From NCBI RefSeq assembly GCF_042453785.1, contig NC_091664.1, positions 18,697,001-18,761,000 on the forward strand: a DNA stretch of 64,000 nt, read 5' to 3'. How positions within the stretch are numbered: the first letter of the stretch is position 1; each line of letters opens with the position of its first letter. A model generated the notes under the pieces. It saw only the letters and a list, made by a program, of their open reading frames with translations, ran no database searches and had not been told where the DNA came from. The position numbers and the translations under genes were made by a program. Shown piece by piece: positions 46,200 through 57,847 of the stretch. This stretch comes from Malus domestica (taxonomy: Eukaryota; Streptophyta; Magnoliopsida; Rosales; Rosaceae).

Positions 46200-48120
46200 A
46201 TAATTCTTGAACCTCTGCCGGGGAAGACTACTAGAATAGGCTTAAGTCTGAGCCCAAAAGAAAATGAGGAACTCACAGCCTTCCTTAGGGAAAATCATAA
46301 CATCTTCGCATGGTCACCTTTCAACATGCCTGACATCGACCCTAAGATAGCTTGCCACAACCGATGATCCAAAAGAGAAGATATTTCACACCCGAACGAG
46401 TGACAATCATTGAAGCGCAAATCGACAAGATATTAGAGGCCAAATTCACATAAAAAGTAGCGCACTCAGCATGGCTTGCTAACGTCGTGCTAGTAATGAA
46501 GAAAGAGAATGGCAAATAGAAGGTTTACGTAGACTATACCGACCTCAACAAAGCATGCTCGAAAAATCCTTACCCATTTCCCTGAATCGATCTACTTGTT
46601 GATTCAACTTCCAGGAACTAGCTGCTCAGTTTCTTGTATGCATACTCTTGCTACAACCAAATAGCCATGCACGAGCCCGACATGGAGAAAATCACGTTCG
46701 TGATCAAATGAAACACATACTGCTACAAAGTCATGGATTTTGGCATCAAGAATACGATAACTACTTACCAACGATTGGTAAACATGATGTTCAAAAAGCA
46801 AATCAGAGTAATCATGGAGGTCTACATCGATGACATCATGGTGAAGGGCATGTAGCGATCAGACCACATTTGCAACTTGGCGAAGACTTTCGACATCCTT
46901 AAAAAGTACAAGATGAATCTCAATTCCGCTAAATGCACATTTGGAGTATTTTCAGGCAGATTCTTAAGATACCTAGCAACCCAACGAGGAATCAAAGCAC
47001 ATCCCAAGAAAATCTGAGCAATCATAGAGATGAAATCTCTAACTACCTTGACGGAGATCCAAGGCTTAACCGGACGAGTAGCCACGCTCAACCGCTTCAT
47101 CTCGTGGTCTACTGATCGATGCAAGCCTTTTTTCAAAGCAATCAATAGGGCATAACAAGATAAATGGGATGATGAGTGCTAAAGAGCTTTCCAAGACTTG
47201 AAGAAATATTTCACATCACCTCCCTTATTATCCAAGCCGAAAGTAATGGATGACTTATACATCTATTTGGCAATCTCAGAAGTAGCAGTGAGCTTTGCCC
47301 TCATATGAGAAGAGATGATGGCCCAACTACCTGTATTTTACACTTCTAAAGCTCTTCTCGATGCATAAACCAAGTATCCGAAGATCGAGAAATTGATTTT
47401 AGCGCTAGTTGTTACTGCTCGAAAGCTTAGACCATATTTTCAAGCTCATATAGTCATCGTCATGACCCAGTATCGTTTACGATCAATCCTACATAGTCTA
47501 GATGCTTCTCAACGAGTAATGAATGAGTGTTGAAACTTGGCCAATATGGCTTAGTTTACCGACCTCGCATGGCGATAAAGGCCCAAGCCTTAGCAGACTT
47601 CATAGTAGAATTCACGCTTAGCCTAGGTAACATAACAGCGCGGCCTAACGAAAACCTGAAGGCAACCAAGCACACCCTAACCAAACTTGCCTCACCCAAT
47701 GGAGACTTCTGGCATTTGCATGTCGACAACGCATCCAACTACAAAGGCTTGAGAGCAGGCCTGGTCCTTATCACCCCAGACGATTCGATGCTTGAACAGG
47801 AGATTACTCTAGGCTTCAAATCATCCAACTACAAAGCAGAGTACAAAGCTCTACTAGCAGGCCTCTGAATGGCAAAAGACATGGCGATGAAAAAGCTTAC
47901 AATTCATTTTGATTCTCAGATAATCACCAGCTAAACTAACGGGGAGTACATGGACAAACATCCAAAGATGACACAATACCTAAAGAAGGTATGAAAGCAG
48001 CTTGAGACGTTTCAGACTTACACTCTCACTCAAGTTTCAAGGGCAGACAACGCCCATGTAAACGCTCTAGCATGCCTAGACTCTGCCCTTGACCACCAAC
48101 TAAACGCTCTATTCTAATGA
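46200..48120 (+). pseudogene. Reverse transcriptase and RNase H remnant
   Basis: Motifs in order: EPLPGKTTRIGLSLS (46208), FAWSPFNMPDIDPK (46312), VYVDYTDLNKACSKNPYPFP (46527), CYKVMDFGIKNT (46723), VIMEVYIDDIMVKGM (46811, the YIDD form of the catalytic YxDD), PLLSKPKVMDDLYIYLAIS (47223), then RNase H LHVDNASNYKGLRAGLVL (47716) and HFDSQIITS (47907). At least ten stops interrupt the frame. Confidence 0.88.
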
Positions 48121-48507
48121 AGTATCTGGAAAAACCAAGCATAGAGGCGGAGTTAGCAGCCAAGGTGTCACAAGTTAGTACAACTCCAAATTTTCAAGAT
48201 TCCATTATAGACTACTTAGTTAATGGCACCCCTTACAGAAAGATTAGAGTCTAGAAAACTCCAAAAGAAGGCATCACACTACTACATGTAGAATGACATT
48301 CTTATCCGAAGATCCTACACTGGACCACATCTCTGATGCCAAGCGCATTCCAATAACCTAAAAGTTCTAAGTTCAATCCAGGAAAGCGTTTGTGGAAATC
48401 ACTTTGGAGGCCGATCCTTAACACAGAAAGCTCTTAACGCAAGCTATTATTAGCCTACTATGCATCAAGACGCTAAGGAGTTAGTATAAAAGTGTGACAG
48501 CTGCCAA

Positions 48508-49700
48508 CGCTACAAGTCGGTACCAGCACTACTTGCCAACAAACTACATCTGCAGACAAATCATTGGCCGTTCATGCAGTGGGCAATCGACTTGGTTATT
48601 CCAATGTTGCCTGCTATTAAGGGCATGGGCATGATGATCGTGGCGATTGACTACTTCACCAAGTGGGTGGAAGTAGAGCCTATGACAACTACTACTCAAG
48701 CGGACATATAACACTTCATATGGAGCAACGTCATCTGTCAATTTGGCATCCCTCAATCCATCGTCACAAACAACGACCTGTAATTTGTAGGCAAAGATTT
48801 GGCAAAGTTCTTTAAAAAATATGGCATCAGGCAACACATGTCCAAGCCCAAGAATCCTTAAGGCAATAGGTAGGCTGAAGCATCCAACAATACGATTCTC
48901 GACTACCTCAAGAAATCCCTCTTCGACAACAATTGAAAATGGCCAGACGAACTTCCCGGATGTCTACAAGCTAGTACCAACACTGTCTACCAGCGAACTA
49001 CACCTGCAAACGAGTTATTGGCCGTTTATGCAGTAGGCAATCGGCCTAATTGGGCAAATGATACCCGCTACTGGGGGTAAGAACATGATGATCATGGCAA
49101 CTGACTACTTCACCAAGTGGGTAGAAGCAGAGCCCATGACAACCACTACTCAAGCGGACATAGAGTGTTTCATATGGAGGAGCATCATATGTCGATTTGG
49201 CATTCCTTAATCCATCGTCATAGACAACAGCTCGCAGTTCGTAGGCAAATATTTGGAAAAGTTTTTCAAAAAATATGGCATCAAGCAGCGCATGTCCACG
49301 CCAAGGTATCTTCAAGGCAATGGGTAGGCCGAAACATCCAACAAGATGATTCTCGAATGCCTTAAGAAATCCCTCTCCAACAAGAAGGGAAAATGGCTAA
49401 ACGAACTTCCTGGATGTCTATGGGCGTATCGCACAACCAAAAGACGAGCAACCGGGGAGACTCATTTCTCTTTGGCATTTGGTTAAGAAGTAATCATTTC
49501 TCTCAATGTTATCATACCAAGTATCAGCACTCTACTGCCAAGCATCGAGCATAATAGAAAAAAGATGGCCACAAACTTAGATCTGGTAGAGAAGGAATGC
49601 GAGAAGGTCATCACCTACATCGCAGCCTACCAGCAACAACTTCTCTCCAACTACAACAAAAAGGACAAGATTCGACAGTTTTAGCCCGGCTGCCCGCAGA
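48508..49700 (+). pseudogene. Integrase remnant with a tandem duplication of the core
   Basis: The core AIDYFTKWVEVEPMTTTTQA (48642) with FGIPQSIVTNN and KKYGIRQHMS is repeated at 49098 (ATDYFTKWVEAEPMTTTTQA, FGIP*SIVIDN, KKYGIKQRMS). The unit of about 455-460 bp begins near CTACAAG(C/T) at 48508 and again near 48966. The catalytic Asp contexts are seen in both copies. After the second copy the frame goes on to [20 protein letters not shown] and LVEKECEKVITYIAAYQQQL. Confidence 0.85.
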
Positions 49701-49860
49701 GAAGGCTCCAAAGAGATGGATCCCATCTGAGAAAGTCCGTACAGATTAGCAGAGTAGGCGACAAGAGTAGCTACACCCTCACATCATGAATGACAAAGAG
49801 ATCGAAAAGTAGTGGAACGCCTACAATTTGAGAAAGTACCATGCATGACCTCTCGCTATA

Positions 49861-51004
49861 TTAAAGCTCGAAAACTTAAGTAGCTCGATGGGCACCACCT
49901 CGCAATCTGATGATTATCCAGTTGTTATGCAATTCCTACCTTACAGTGAAGCTTTCATTCGTTTCACTCGTTTTTCACTAAGGAATTTAGAAGTAATTTA
50001 CAATTTGGCTCAGCTGCATGCTTACAACAACTGATCACTCATGCACTTCAAAAGAAAATTATGCCCTTCTTAGAGACTTATCGCTGGAATTGCACCCCCT
50101 AGGGACCAACCATACTCTCCAGTGAAAAAGGGTAAACAATTTCTCTAACACCCATATGGGTTTGCTCTCAAATGCGAGAGGATAAACTATACACTCCGAA
50201 TTTCCAAATGTGGATGAGTCGAGCTGCCCTAGTGTAACTAGGTGCACGATGGCTTGCGCTGGGATTCCTAGAAGTAGCCATAATGGTCTTTTTCAAGGCT
50301 TAGCTAACTGAAGGATTTTTTGCTTCTTGGCCTAGTCTGCGAGGAACCGGACCTTAGAGATGGATGAGGCACATTATATAGTATGTTTTATGGATGACTG
50401 CCCTGCTACCGAGTGCACTAAGGTAGCCTACGGTTTCCAGAAGACTGCCTATAACTATCTTTTCGAGCACTAAGCAGAGCTAAATTTATACAACCATACA
50501 TTTTTGTGAAAGGTTAAACAGTTAACATGCATGTATGAAGCTATATCCATTGTCGACATGCTACGTAGTCGATAAGCTTCACATTTGCCAAGCGTGAAAT
50601 GATCGTTCAAATCTACACTAATTCCTAAAGTGTTGTGATATTTGCTATGCAGCCCACAAAATTGGATACATAAAGAGTAAAAAGTTCTCTCAGACCTTTG
50701 CCTACCAAATTCTATACAATCGTATACTTTTGGTACAAAAGGTTGGCGAATTTCATGACCCAGAAATCTTTAGTATGTTGTGATGCAGGCTACATAGCTC
50801 AAAGGATTGAAGAAAGCCAAACTTAACAGCCAAGGTCACGTAGACTCGTCTACTTCTGTAAGTAAAGCGTTCGGCAGCCGGCCCTATAGCTAAGAACTTT
50901 GCAAAAGTTCTACACCGACACCTACGGCTGCATAGGCTACATAAGTATGTCTACTTATAGAAAAACAGCATGCATACCGCTGGTCTAAAAGACAAAGGTT
51001 GGGC
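49861..51004 (+). other. Spacer of the Tat element between pol and the antisense ORF
   Basis: Repeated short motifs (for example CTACGTAG, CTAAGNNNCTAC) and no recognisable protein on either strand. Confidence 0.45.
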
Positions 51005-53374
51005 TTAAACAAAAGAAACGAAGATGAAGAAAGGTGAAGGAAAAAAGTTTATTAAATTTTCTAGCAAAATTGATAAACAAATAGCAAACTCAAAAGTAAA
51101 GGCAAGCAAGTCTTTTGGAGAAATAGATAATGTCTCGAAGTCTTTCCCAGCAAACTCAAAGTCAAACGGCCTACCAAAGAGATGATCTACGTAACCCAGC
51201 TTGTAGAAATCGGCCTGACTCTGAAGAAGTGAAGCCTCAAGTCCATCTTTCTCATCCTTCAACTGCTCATTCTCCTCGAGCAGATCAATACCGACGTGCT
51301 GCAGCTCATCCATTTGCTTCTTCAATTTTTTTTTGATCTACAGTGCACCTTGGAGTTCCAACACTTGGGGTTTAAACCTATTAATGACTTCCTTGAAGTG
51401 GGTTATTGGATTACTTGATTATAAACAACAATAAACTCATCATCCTTTGCATAAGCAGCAGAACGAAGCTCAGAAACGACACGCTTAAGATCTTGAATCT
51501 GAGGTATGTAATAGCTAATCTTTTTCTCTGCACTTTCATCCTTAACTTGGATTGCGTCAAACCTAGTCTTTAAGTTAATGATCTCTTAGCGAGCGGTCTC
51601 AAGCTGCAGAGAAGTGGGGGCAGAGCTATTGGACCCCTTCAAAGCAATGAGCTCAGACTCCAACCTCTTGATCTTCTAGCCAGAAGAATAAGCATCAGCT
51701 GCCATAGTCATTGTCATCTCCTGGGCAACCTTGGTATCCTCTTGGTTAATAAGCATAGACTCGGCTGCCAGAATCGTCGTTTTCTGCATCATGGCAAGCA
51801 GAGCAGTCCTCTTATATTGGGTCGTATGCTTCACAAAGGAACTTGGGCAAACAACCCATCTAACGCAATTAACAAGCTTGGCACACGTGTCCATGTCTTC
51901 AAGCAGATCTAGATTAAAAAACGTACAGATCTCAGCAGCCTCTCCAGAAACAGGCTTGGTGGATTTCTCACAACTGCCCACATGAGCAGTCTTCTCTTTC
52001 TCAGCAGGTAAACCAGTCTTAGTAGCAAGAGGAATAGGCCTTGACGCCAATTTAGCAGCAGAGTCCACCTTATCACTCTTCATAGTAGTAAGCATCTCCA
52101 AAGGTGAACTGGACTTAGCTCCCAACAGATGTCTTGGCACAGTCTTTGGCATTGTGGGCACGATGAAACCTCTATGCAAAACAATCCTATCAGCAATCGT
52201 ACTAGTTGTCTTCAGCATGGCAAGTGTCACCGGCTCAGATCTAGTAGCTTCATATTTCTTTCCTTTGGAAGAAGTTAAGTCAATCACAAGCCTCTTGGCA
52301 GCAGGCGGACCCTCACGAGCAGCGGAGAAAGTCTTTGGTTTTTACTCAACCGGCATCTCTTGAGTGGGGAGAGGGGAAGATCTCTTCTTTCCACCCTTAT
52401 TCACAGTAGGCAGCATGATAGTGATCAGACAAGCCAATGTCTCTGCCTTGATTAGCTTTATCTCCTCTTTTAAGGGCACCCACATTTCTCCTAGCGAAGA
52501 TGACTAAGCAGCCAACGCCATTCATGATACTTAACAGAGATACTTAGAGCAACGTGCACCTTCTTCATATCTGAAAAAGTCTTACGAATTGAGCCAAATT
52601 ATGAATCTACATAGATAGAGAAGGATAGTTAACAAATCATAAAGCAGCTTAGCAAAAGCACAAAGCAGCCTAGAGACTAAGCAGTCTACTTACTAGTGAT
52701 GAAAATCGTTGGAACATGTAGCTCAGGGGAAAAATCATACTCTCATTCTCCACTTATCTCCAAAGTCTCATTGGTTCAGTCATGATCTCTCTTGCTCGAA
52801 TGATCGAAGAGCCTATGGTGTGATTGCAGTTGCCCAACTCTATCAATATGGCATATGTAAAAAAAGTACAAAAATTCATTGACGGTCAGATCCAAGTCAA
52901 AGAATTGGCTTAGATTGAGGAATCCTACCATCACACGAACTGCATTTAGAGAACATTGAGCGGGGGCGCAGTTCATGGAGCAAAACACTTTTTGGAAGAA
53001 ACGCGGCATGGGAAAAGTAAATCCCAACATGAAGTAGTAGGGGTGAAACTTGATAACTCTCCGAGCCTCACTATATGGCTCACGGCTGCTACCCTCATTG
53101 ACACGCTTCACACGCATCCCAGACGGAATGACATGCTTATATGCTTCAAGGAAATCTTGAACGAGTCATCAAAATTAATTTTGAAGTGAGCAGCCTTGAA
53201 GTAGCCCACTTTACTCAAAAACCCATGTTGACGATACAACAGCGGCACACCATCATCACTCTTGTGGCTTAAAGAAGACATGCTCGAAGAAATTCTACAA
53301 AGACGCAAGGAAGAATTGTTAGACGGCTGCACTAAAAAATAATTGCAGTAGGCCCCACGGCCTAAAGGCAGCAA
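51005..53374 (-). pseudogene. Antisense ORF of the Tat element (gypsy-type transposon domain), broken
   Basis: On the minus strand, open pieces at 53108-53374, 52776-53117, 51676-52287 and 51005-51325 form one broken protein. FPMPRFFQKVFCSMNCAPAQ (about 53010-52950) followed by RVMVGFLNLSQFFD fits the N-terminal domain known as putative gypsy-type transposon. The middle is Lys/Ser-rich. The C-terminal part (RLESELIALKGS, EENEQLKDEKDGLEASL) is a coiled coil. Antisense ORFs between pol and the 3' LTR are known from the Tat/Ogre lineage. Their function is not known to me. Confidence 0.8.
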
Positions 53375-54145
53375 CCAAGAGAGCCCCAGCCTGTGTTAGT
53401 TACCGATTCTCTTTCTCGGTCCAGCAGGCCTCACGGCCCAACCCAATTGAAAAGGGCTGGCACCCCGCGCCTCCCTCTATCATTTCTCATGTGAGCCAGC
53501 CTAATGGAGTATGGCCCAATTGCATGGGCCAGAGCCCAACAACCCACACCTCGTGCACTAGCGCCCACCAGCCTTGGCCCAAGCCAAGTGGCCCTTGGCC
53601 TATACTAGCCGAGCCCCAGCTCGTCTCCACAGTCTACGCTGCTGCACCCAAACCTCGGCCCACGTCGAGCCGCCATCGCACCAAGCCGATAATAGCCACC
53701 CACGGCAGCAGCCATGCCGTGGCCTCCCCAACCATTTTTTCACACATCCTCGACCCTCGTCAAGGCTCCTAAAAATTTAGAAGACAAGGAAAATTAATTT
53801 TTTCTTACCTTGGTGCGGCGTGAAGACGAATAAAGTAAAGAAAGACAGTCATTTACATGGGCAAGTGTAGAAGATTGCTAGGGGAGGGGGAACAAATATG
53901 CTCTAGCTTTCTCTCTCTTGTAAGGTAGAATAAATTGCTCTCTGAAGTTGATTTAATCATCTACTTAAGGTAGACTTAAATAGACTTTGGAAGTAATTTA
54001 TTTCCCTTGCCTAGAAGGATATAATTTCCAATTAATTTGGGAATCTACATCAAAATAAGAAACAATCTTATGTTTCCTAAAGCAAGGGAAGATCTCTACA
54101 TCTACTGCCATTTCCTACAAGCGGCCCAACATGTGTGGGGGCATT

Positions 54146-54709
54146 TATGGAGCAAAATCAAGAAAATTATAGAGGTGACACATGGACTTTGTGTGAAAAT
54201 GACAAAATTACCCTCAAGACACACCAGGATTTCCACACGCATACAACAGACAATAACGACTTAATCAAGGAAGAGTCAAAGGTGATCAAAATGGTATTTA
54301 TTCAAATCTCTCTCATCACTCCTCATCAAATCCTTATTCAAAAGGTAACTCCCAATTTTCCTATTTAATTTAGGATTAATTGTCATGTTAATTGCAAGAT
54401 GTTATTTCACATAATATCTTGCAATTATTCACACAATTTCACCATATGTGGCCGGCCACTATTCTCCAAATAGGGACGACCACTCCCTTATGAATAGCCT
54501 TATTATCCCACCAAAAAGCTAAGTCATTTGCTAACGACAAACTCCTAAACACATTCTTTTCAAAATTCTAACTTTGGCATATGAGATTCTTAGGCCAAAG
54601 CCCTTCCATTCATCGTGGGTGCATGAGGCTTTTGGCCTTAATCTTAAAAGTTATTATTTTGCAGGTGCATTTTAGTCAAAGGAGAATACGACGGAAATTT
54701 ACATCCACA
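54146..54709 (+). repeat. 3' LTR of the Tat element
   Basis: About 564 bp, TATGGAGC to ACATCCACA, parallel to 42965-43539 throughout. Preceded by the purine-rich GTGTGGGGGCATT (54131-54145), the probable polypurine tract. Confidence 0.88.
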
Positions 54710-54760
54710 GTATGACCTAACACTTTTCATTTAATAATAACTTTTTTGCAAAACTATACT

Positions 54761-55315
54761 CAGTGGCGAAGCCACACGAGAGCCTGGATAGGCCCAGGGC
54801 TCTTCTGCAGCTCTCACCATAGCATTAGTATGTTGGTTTACAAGACTTTTATAAGCCACCGTTTTAATGCATGAAGGTGCTGAAATTTTTTAATATTATA
54901 AAATAAGGTCTACTATAGTGTGTTGTTGCCATGGTAGTTTTAACTTAAGCCACAATGTTTTCAACAATTGGTTCTGCATTTATGCTACATTTTTGTAATA
55001 CCACTATGAAATCTCTAAATCTTCATAATTTCTCTTTAGTTTATAATTATTCATGACAATGTCACTAGCACTGCATGTGTTCTTCTCTACTTATAAGTAG
55101 GTGATTTTAAGTTCAATTATGATGAGTGCGATGCTAAATTGTTGTGGCTTAGCTCAATCTTCCATTCTTAATGTAAAATATCTTTGTATCAAAATAATTA
55201 TCCATGCCAATACAACCCCCAAAGTTTCTCACATTATACTCATATTGTGCTTAATTCCTTTAATATGACCTAACTTAAAGGTCCCTCCTAACCTCGATTT
55301 CTAGCTCCGCCACTG
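54761..55315. mobile_element. hAT-like non-autonomous DNA transposon
   Basis: Left end CAGTGGCGAAGCCAC; the right end reversed reads CAGTGGCGGAGCTAG. The flanks ACTATACT (54753-54760) and ACTTTACT (55316-55323) form an 8-bp duplication with one change, as expected for hAT elements. 555 bp, no ORF. Confidence 0.8.
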
Positions 55316-56157
55316 ACTTTACTTCTGATCGAGGCTATTTTTAACGTTTTTGGTTGGAGATGACCTGATATGTATACAATTTAACCTATTCAAGCCATAT
55401 TTTGGCAGGCCAACCTTGATTGAATGTCGACGTGGTTGATTTGAGGGAGAATTTGTGTTTGAGTTTGGACACTAGTCCACCATCTGAGTCGAATCAACAA
55501 TCTTTACTGGTACACTAAACGCCAACTATAATATTTGATATACAATAATGTCTTACATAAAATGCTGGTTTTGTAATAAGCAATATAATAAGTCAACGCA
55601 AAAAATTGATATTAAACTCGTCGTTCACGAAAAGCAAACTTCAAATCTCACACCTAAAAATAAAAGGAAATAATATTGTAACGCACAAGTCGTCAACTAA
55701 AACATTAGTTGAAGTTCAGCTTAATTGAAATAGTCATGTTTTTAAAACGAGTCCTGAGAGTTAATGCTTAAATACGTCTTACGTTTGAAAGTAGACATGG
55801 AAGGCATTAATTTGGATGCACTTCCTAAACGCGTTATAGAGCATGATGAGCATGATGAGCATGTTGGGTTGCTAACGAACAGGTCACTTTCTAAGTCAAA
55901 TTAATTAAATCAAAAGAAATGGATTGGGGGTCCAATCTTGAACCTGCCTCAATAATACGTTAGTTATGAGTTTTAAACACGTAAACTACTCGGGGTAACG
56001 TTTTAAACGCATCTGACATTCACCGTGCAACCACAATTTGGTATATGTACGTTCATCTTAATTCCTATTTTTCCTTATGTGACAACAAATGTGAAAGGTT
56101 AGCAATCAAAATTGATGAATCGTAACTCGATTAAATTAAACTCATCCATCACTTAAT
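55316..56157. other. Intergenic stretch with a MITE end
   Basis: TTGGTTGGAGATGACC at 55349-55364 is the right end of a MITE of the GGTCATCTCCAA type, but its left half was not found nearby. No gene. Confidence 0.45.
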
Positions 56158-56296
56158 GCTATGGTCTAGTGATTTTTTATTATTTATAAATGAAAAGTTT
56201 TAGGTTCGATTTTCATCAAAGACAAATTTGACCCACATTAACCCATTCTCTTACTCCTTAGTGTAAATAATATCGTTTGTTCAAAAAAAAAAAAAC
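56158..56296 (+). mobile_element. SINE, family shared with 33485-33638
   Basis: GCTATGGTCTAGTGATTTTT, box-B-like TAGGTTCGATTTTC, CAAAGACAAATTTGACCCAC and GTGTAAATAATATCG, then an A tract at 56283-56296. Confidence 0.7.
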
Positions 56297-57847
56297 ATTC
56301 AATTGCATATGACATGTTTAATTAAATCCAAGTTCAGCTAACTTTACTAATTACATACAACATTCTCCTTGCATTGTATCCGTATTATCTTATTGATCAT
56401 ATCAAGAGAAATAGTTTTCGTTTTAGTCTATTATCGCATGTGATAATAATTTACATTTACACTACAAAATCGGTTTGCATATTAACATATTAGGATTTTA
56501 ATGTGCAAAACGTTAGAGAAAAAATATTTTCTCTACGCTTACAGTTCGCCTAAGATCCCATCATACACATATCTTTGTTCATTTGAAGTCAAAGTAAGTA
56601 TGCAATTTATGTTTAATGTATTTTTAGCTTATTTTATTTCACGAACTTTACAATATTGGATTATGAACGATCTTTTTACTGTACTCAACATTACGCTTAC
56701 ATTTATATACACAACGAAGCTTCGATAATTTGAATCCAACATTCTCTAATGTTTGACAATGATCGTGATTTTATCCAAAGCTATACAAAAATCCGACCAC
56801 TACGCAGTAAAGTATTGTGTGTGAGAGAAGCGAGAGAAATAAGCTAACGGTGAAAGACGGACAAATTGACCTCCGGTAGGGTCCTTAGTTGTTACCGTGA
56901 CGGTAACGATGGCATCTGGTCCATTCTTAAATAATTGGGGCCCACTTTGCCCGAACCAAAACGTAGGACCCACACGAGCAGAACCCAGCTGGTCTTCTTC
57001 ATATCATATTCTGCTTCTCAATCCCTGAAATTTTCCTTGTCAAGATCTGACTTTATTTTGCCTTTAAGTGAAAGACAGGAGGGCCGGTGGAGGGCTATTG
57101 GCTGTTGCTCATTGCTTTCAAGTTTCTTGCAATACTTTCTTTGGTTGGTGGGGAAATAGTGAGAGGAGAAAGAGGAGGGCCGGTCTCTTCCCATTTGAGA
57201 TCTGCCACTTTGCTTACAGGGTAATGCTTTTGACTTGCTCTTTAATTTGGACCCAATTGTAGATTTTGTTTTATGAATTCACTATGTGATGTGATGCTGT
57301 TTGAATGCTGTTTTTTTCGTTGTATTTCTTGGATTGTTGGCGTTTGGGTTGCTATTTTTGGATAAAAGAAGCAATTTTTAATATCTCGGTGTTGTTTAAT
57401 TTTGATTTGGAAGATAACCCAGTTGCTAGTTGGACTTGATAATTGTTGTGAATTTTCCTTTTTGGAAAAAAATAGGCAATTTTGGCATCTGGGTTTTCTT
57501 CGTTTTTTTATTTCGAAGTTACCCAGTTGCTTGTTGAACTGGATAATTTTTATAAATTTTCATCTTTGATTGCTTAAATTTTACTGACATTTCGCAGAAA
57601 ACTTCTATTCTGCCATGGAAAGTCATTGTCTAGCTTAATTAATTGATTTTCTTCCCTTTTTTGCTCCCCTTGGATTTATTCGATAATCGATTTGATCATT
57701 AAAATTGCTGATTTTGTTATGGATGTGCCTCCTTGTACAATTTCTGATAATATGTACTAGATGCAGTCATAATTTTTATGCCATTGAAATTTGGAAGTTA
57801 ACTTTGATTTGTTTCTCACAGGGATTAGTTCGAGGAATGTTAAGGAG
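56297..57847 (+). promoter_or_regulatory. Upstream region and probable 5' UTR intron of the IQD gene
   Basis: 56297-56900 shows nothing recognisable. From about 56990 the sequence is richer in CT and GA, as in a leader. A donor-like AGGGTAATG near 57219 and an acceptor TTTCTCACAG ending at 57821 would remove a 600-bp intron in the 5' UTR, with U-rich sequence between. This is inference from splice signals only. Confidence 0.45.

Larger units (their letters stand above)
42965..54709 (+). mobile_element. Tat-lineage Ty3/gypsy retrotransposon, complete but decayed
   Basis: The LTRs are 42965-43539 and 54146-54709. The flanks are GTATT and GTATG, a 5-bp duplication with one change. The order inside is gag, protease region, reverse transcriptase, RNase H, integrase, spacer and an antisense ORF. 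GIDPK..CH and FAWSP near the reverse transcriptase start and the antisense gypsy-type ORF point to the Tat/Ogre lineage. Every frame carries many stops, so it is dead. It occupies about 11.7 kb between IRX9 and the IQD gene. The start TA of the right LTR (TATGGAGC versus TGTGGAGC) also shows decay. Confidence 0.92.

Noticed and set aside
53491..53772. A Pro/Ala-rich 93-codon ORF
   Set aside because: It is explained by the GC-rich composition of the block inside the Tat element, with no motif.
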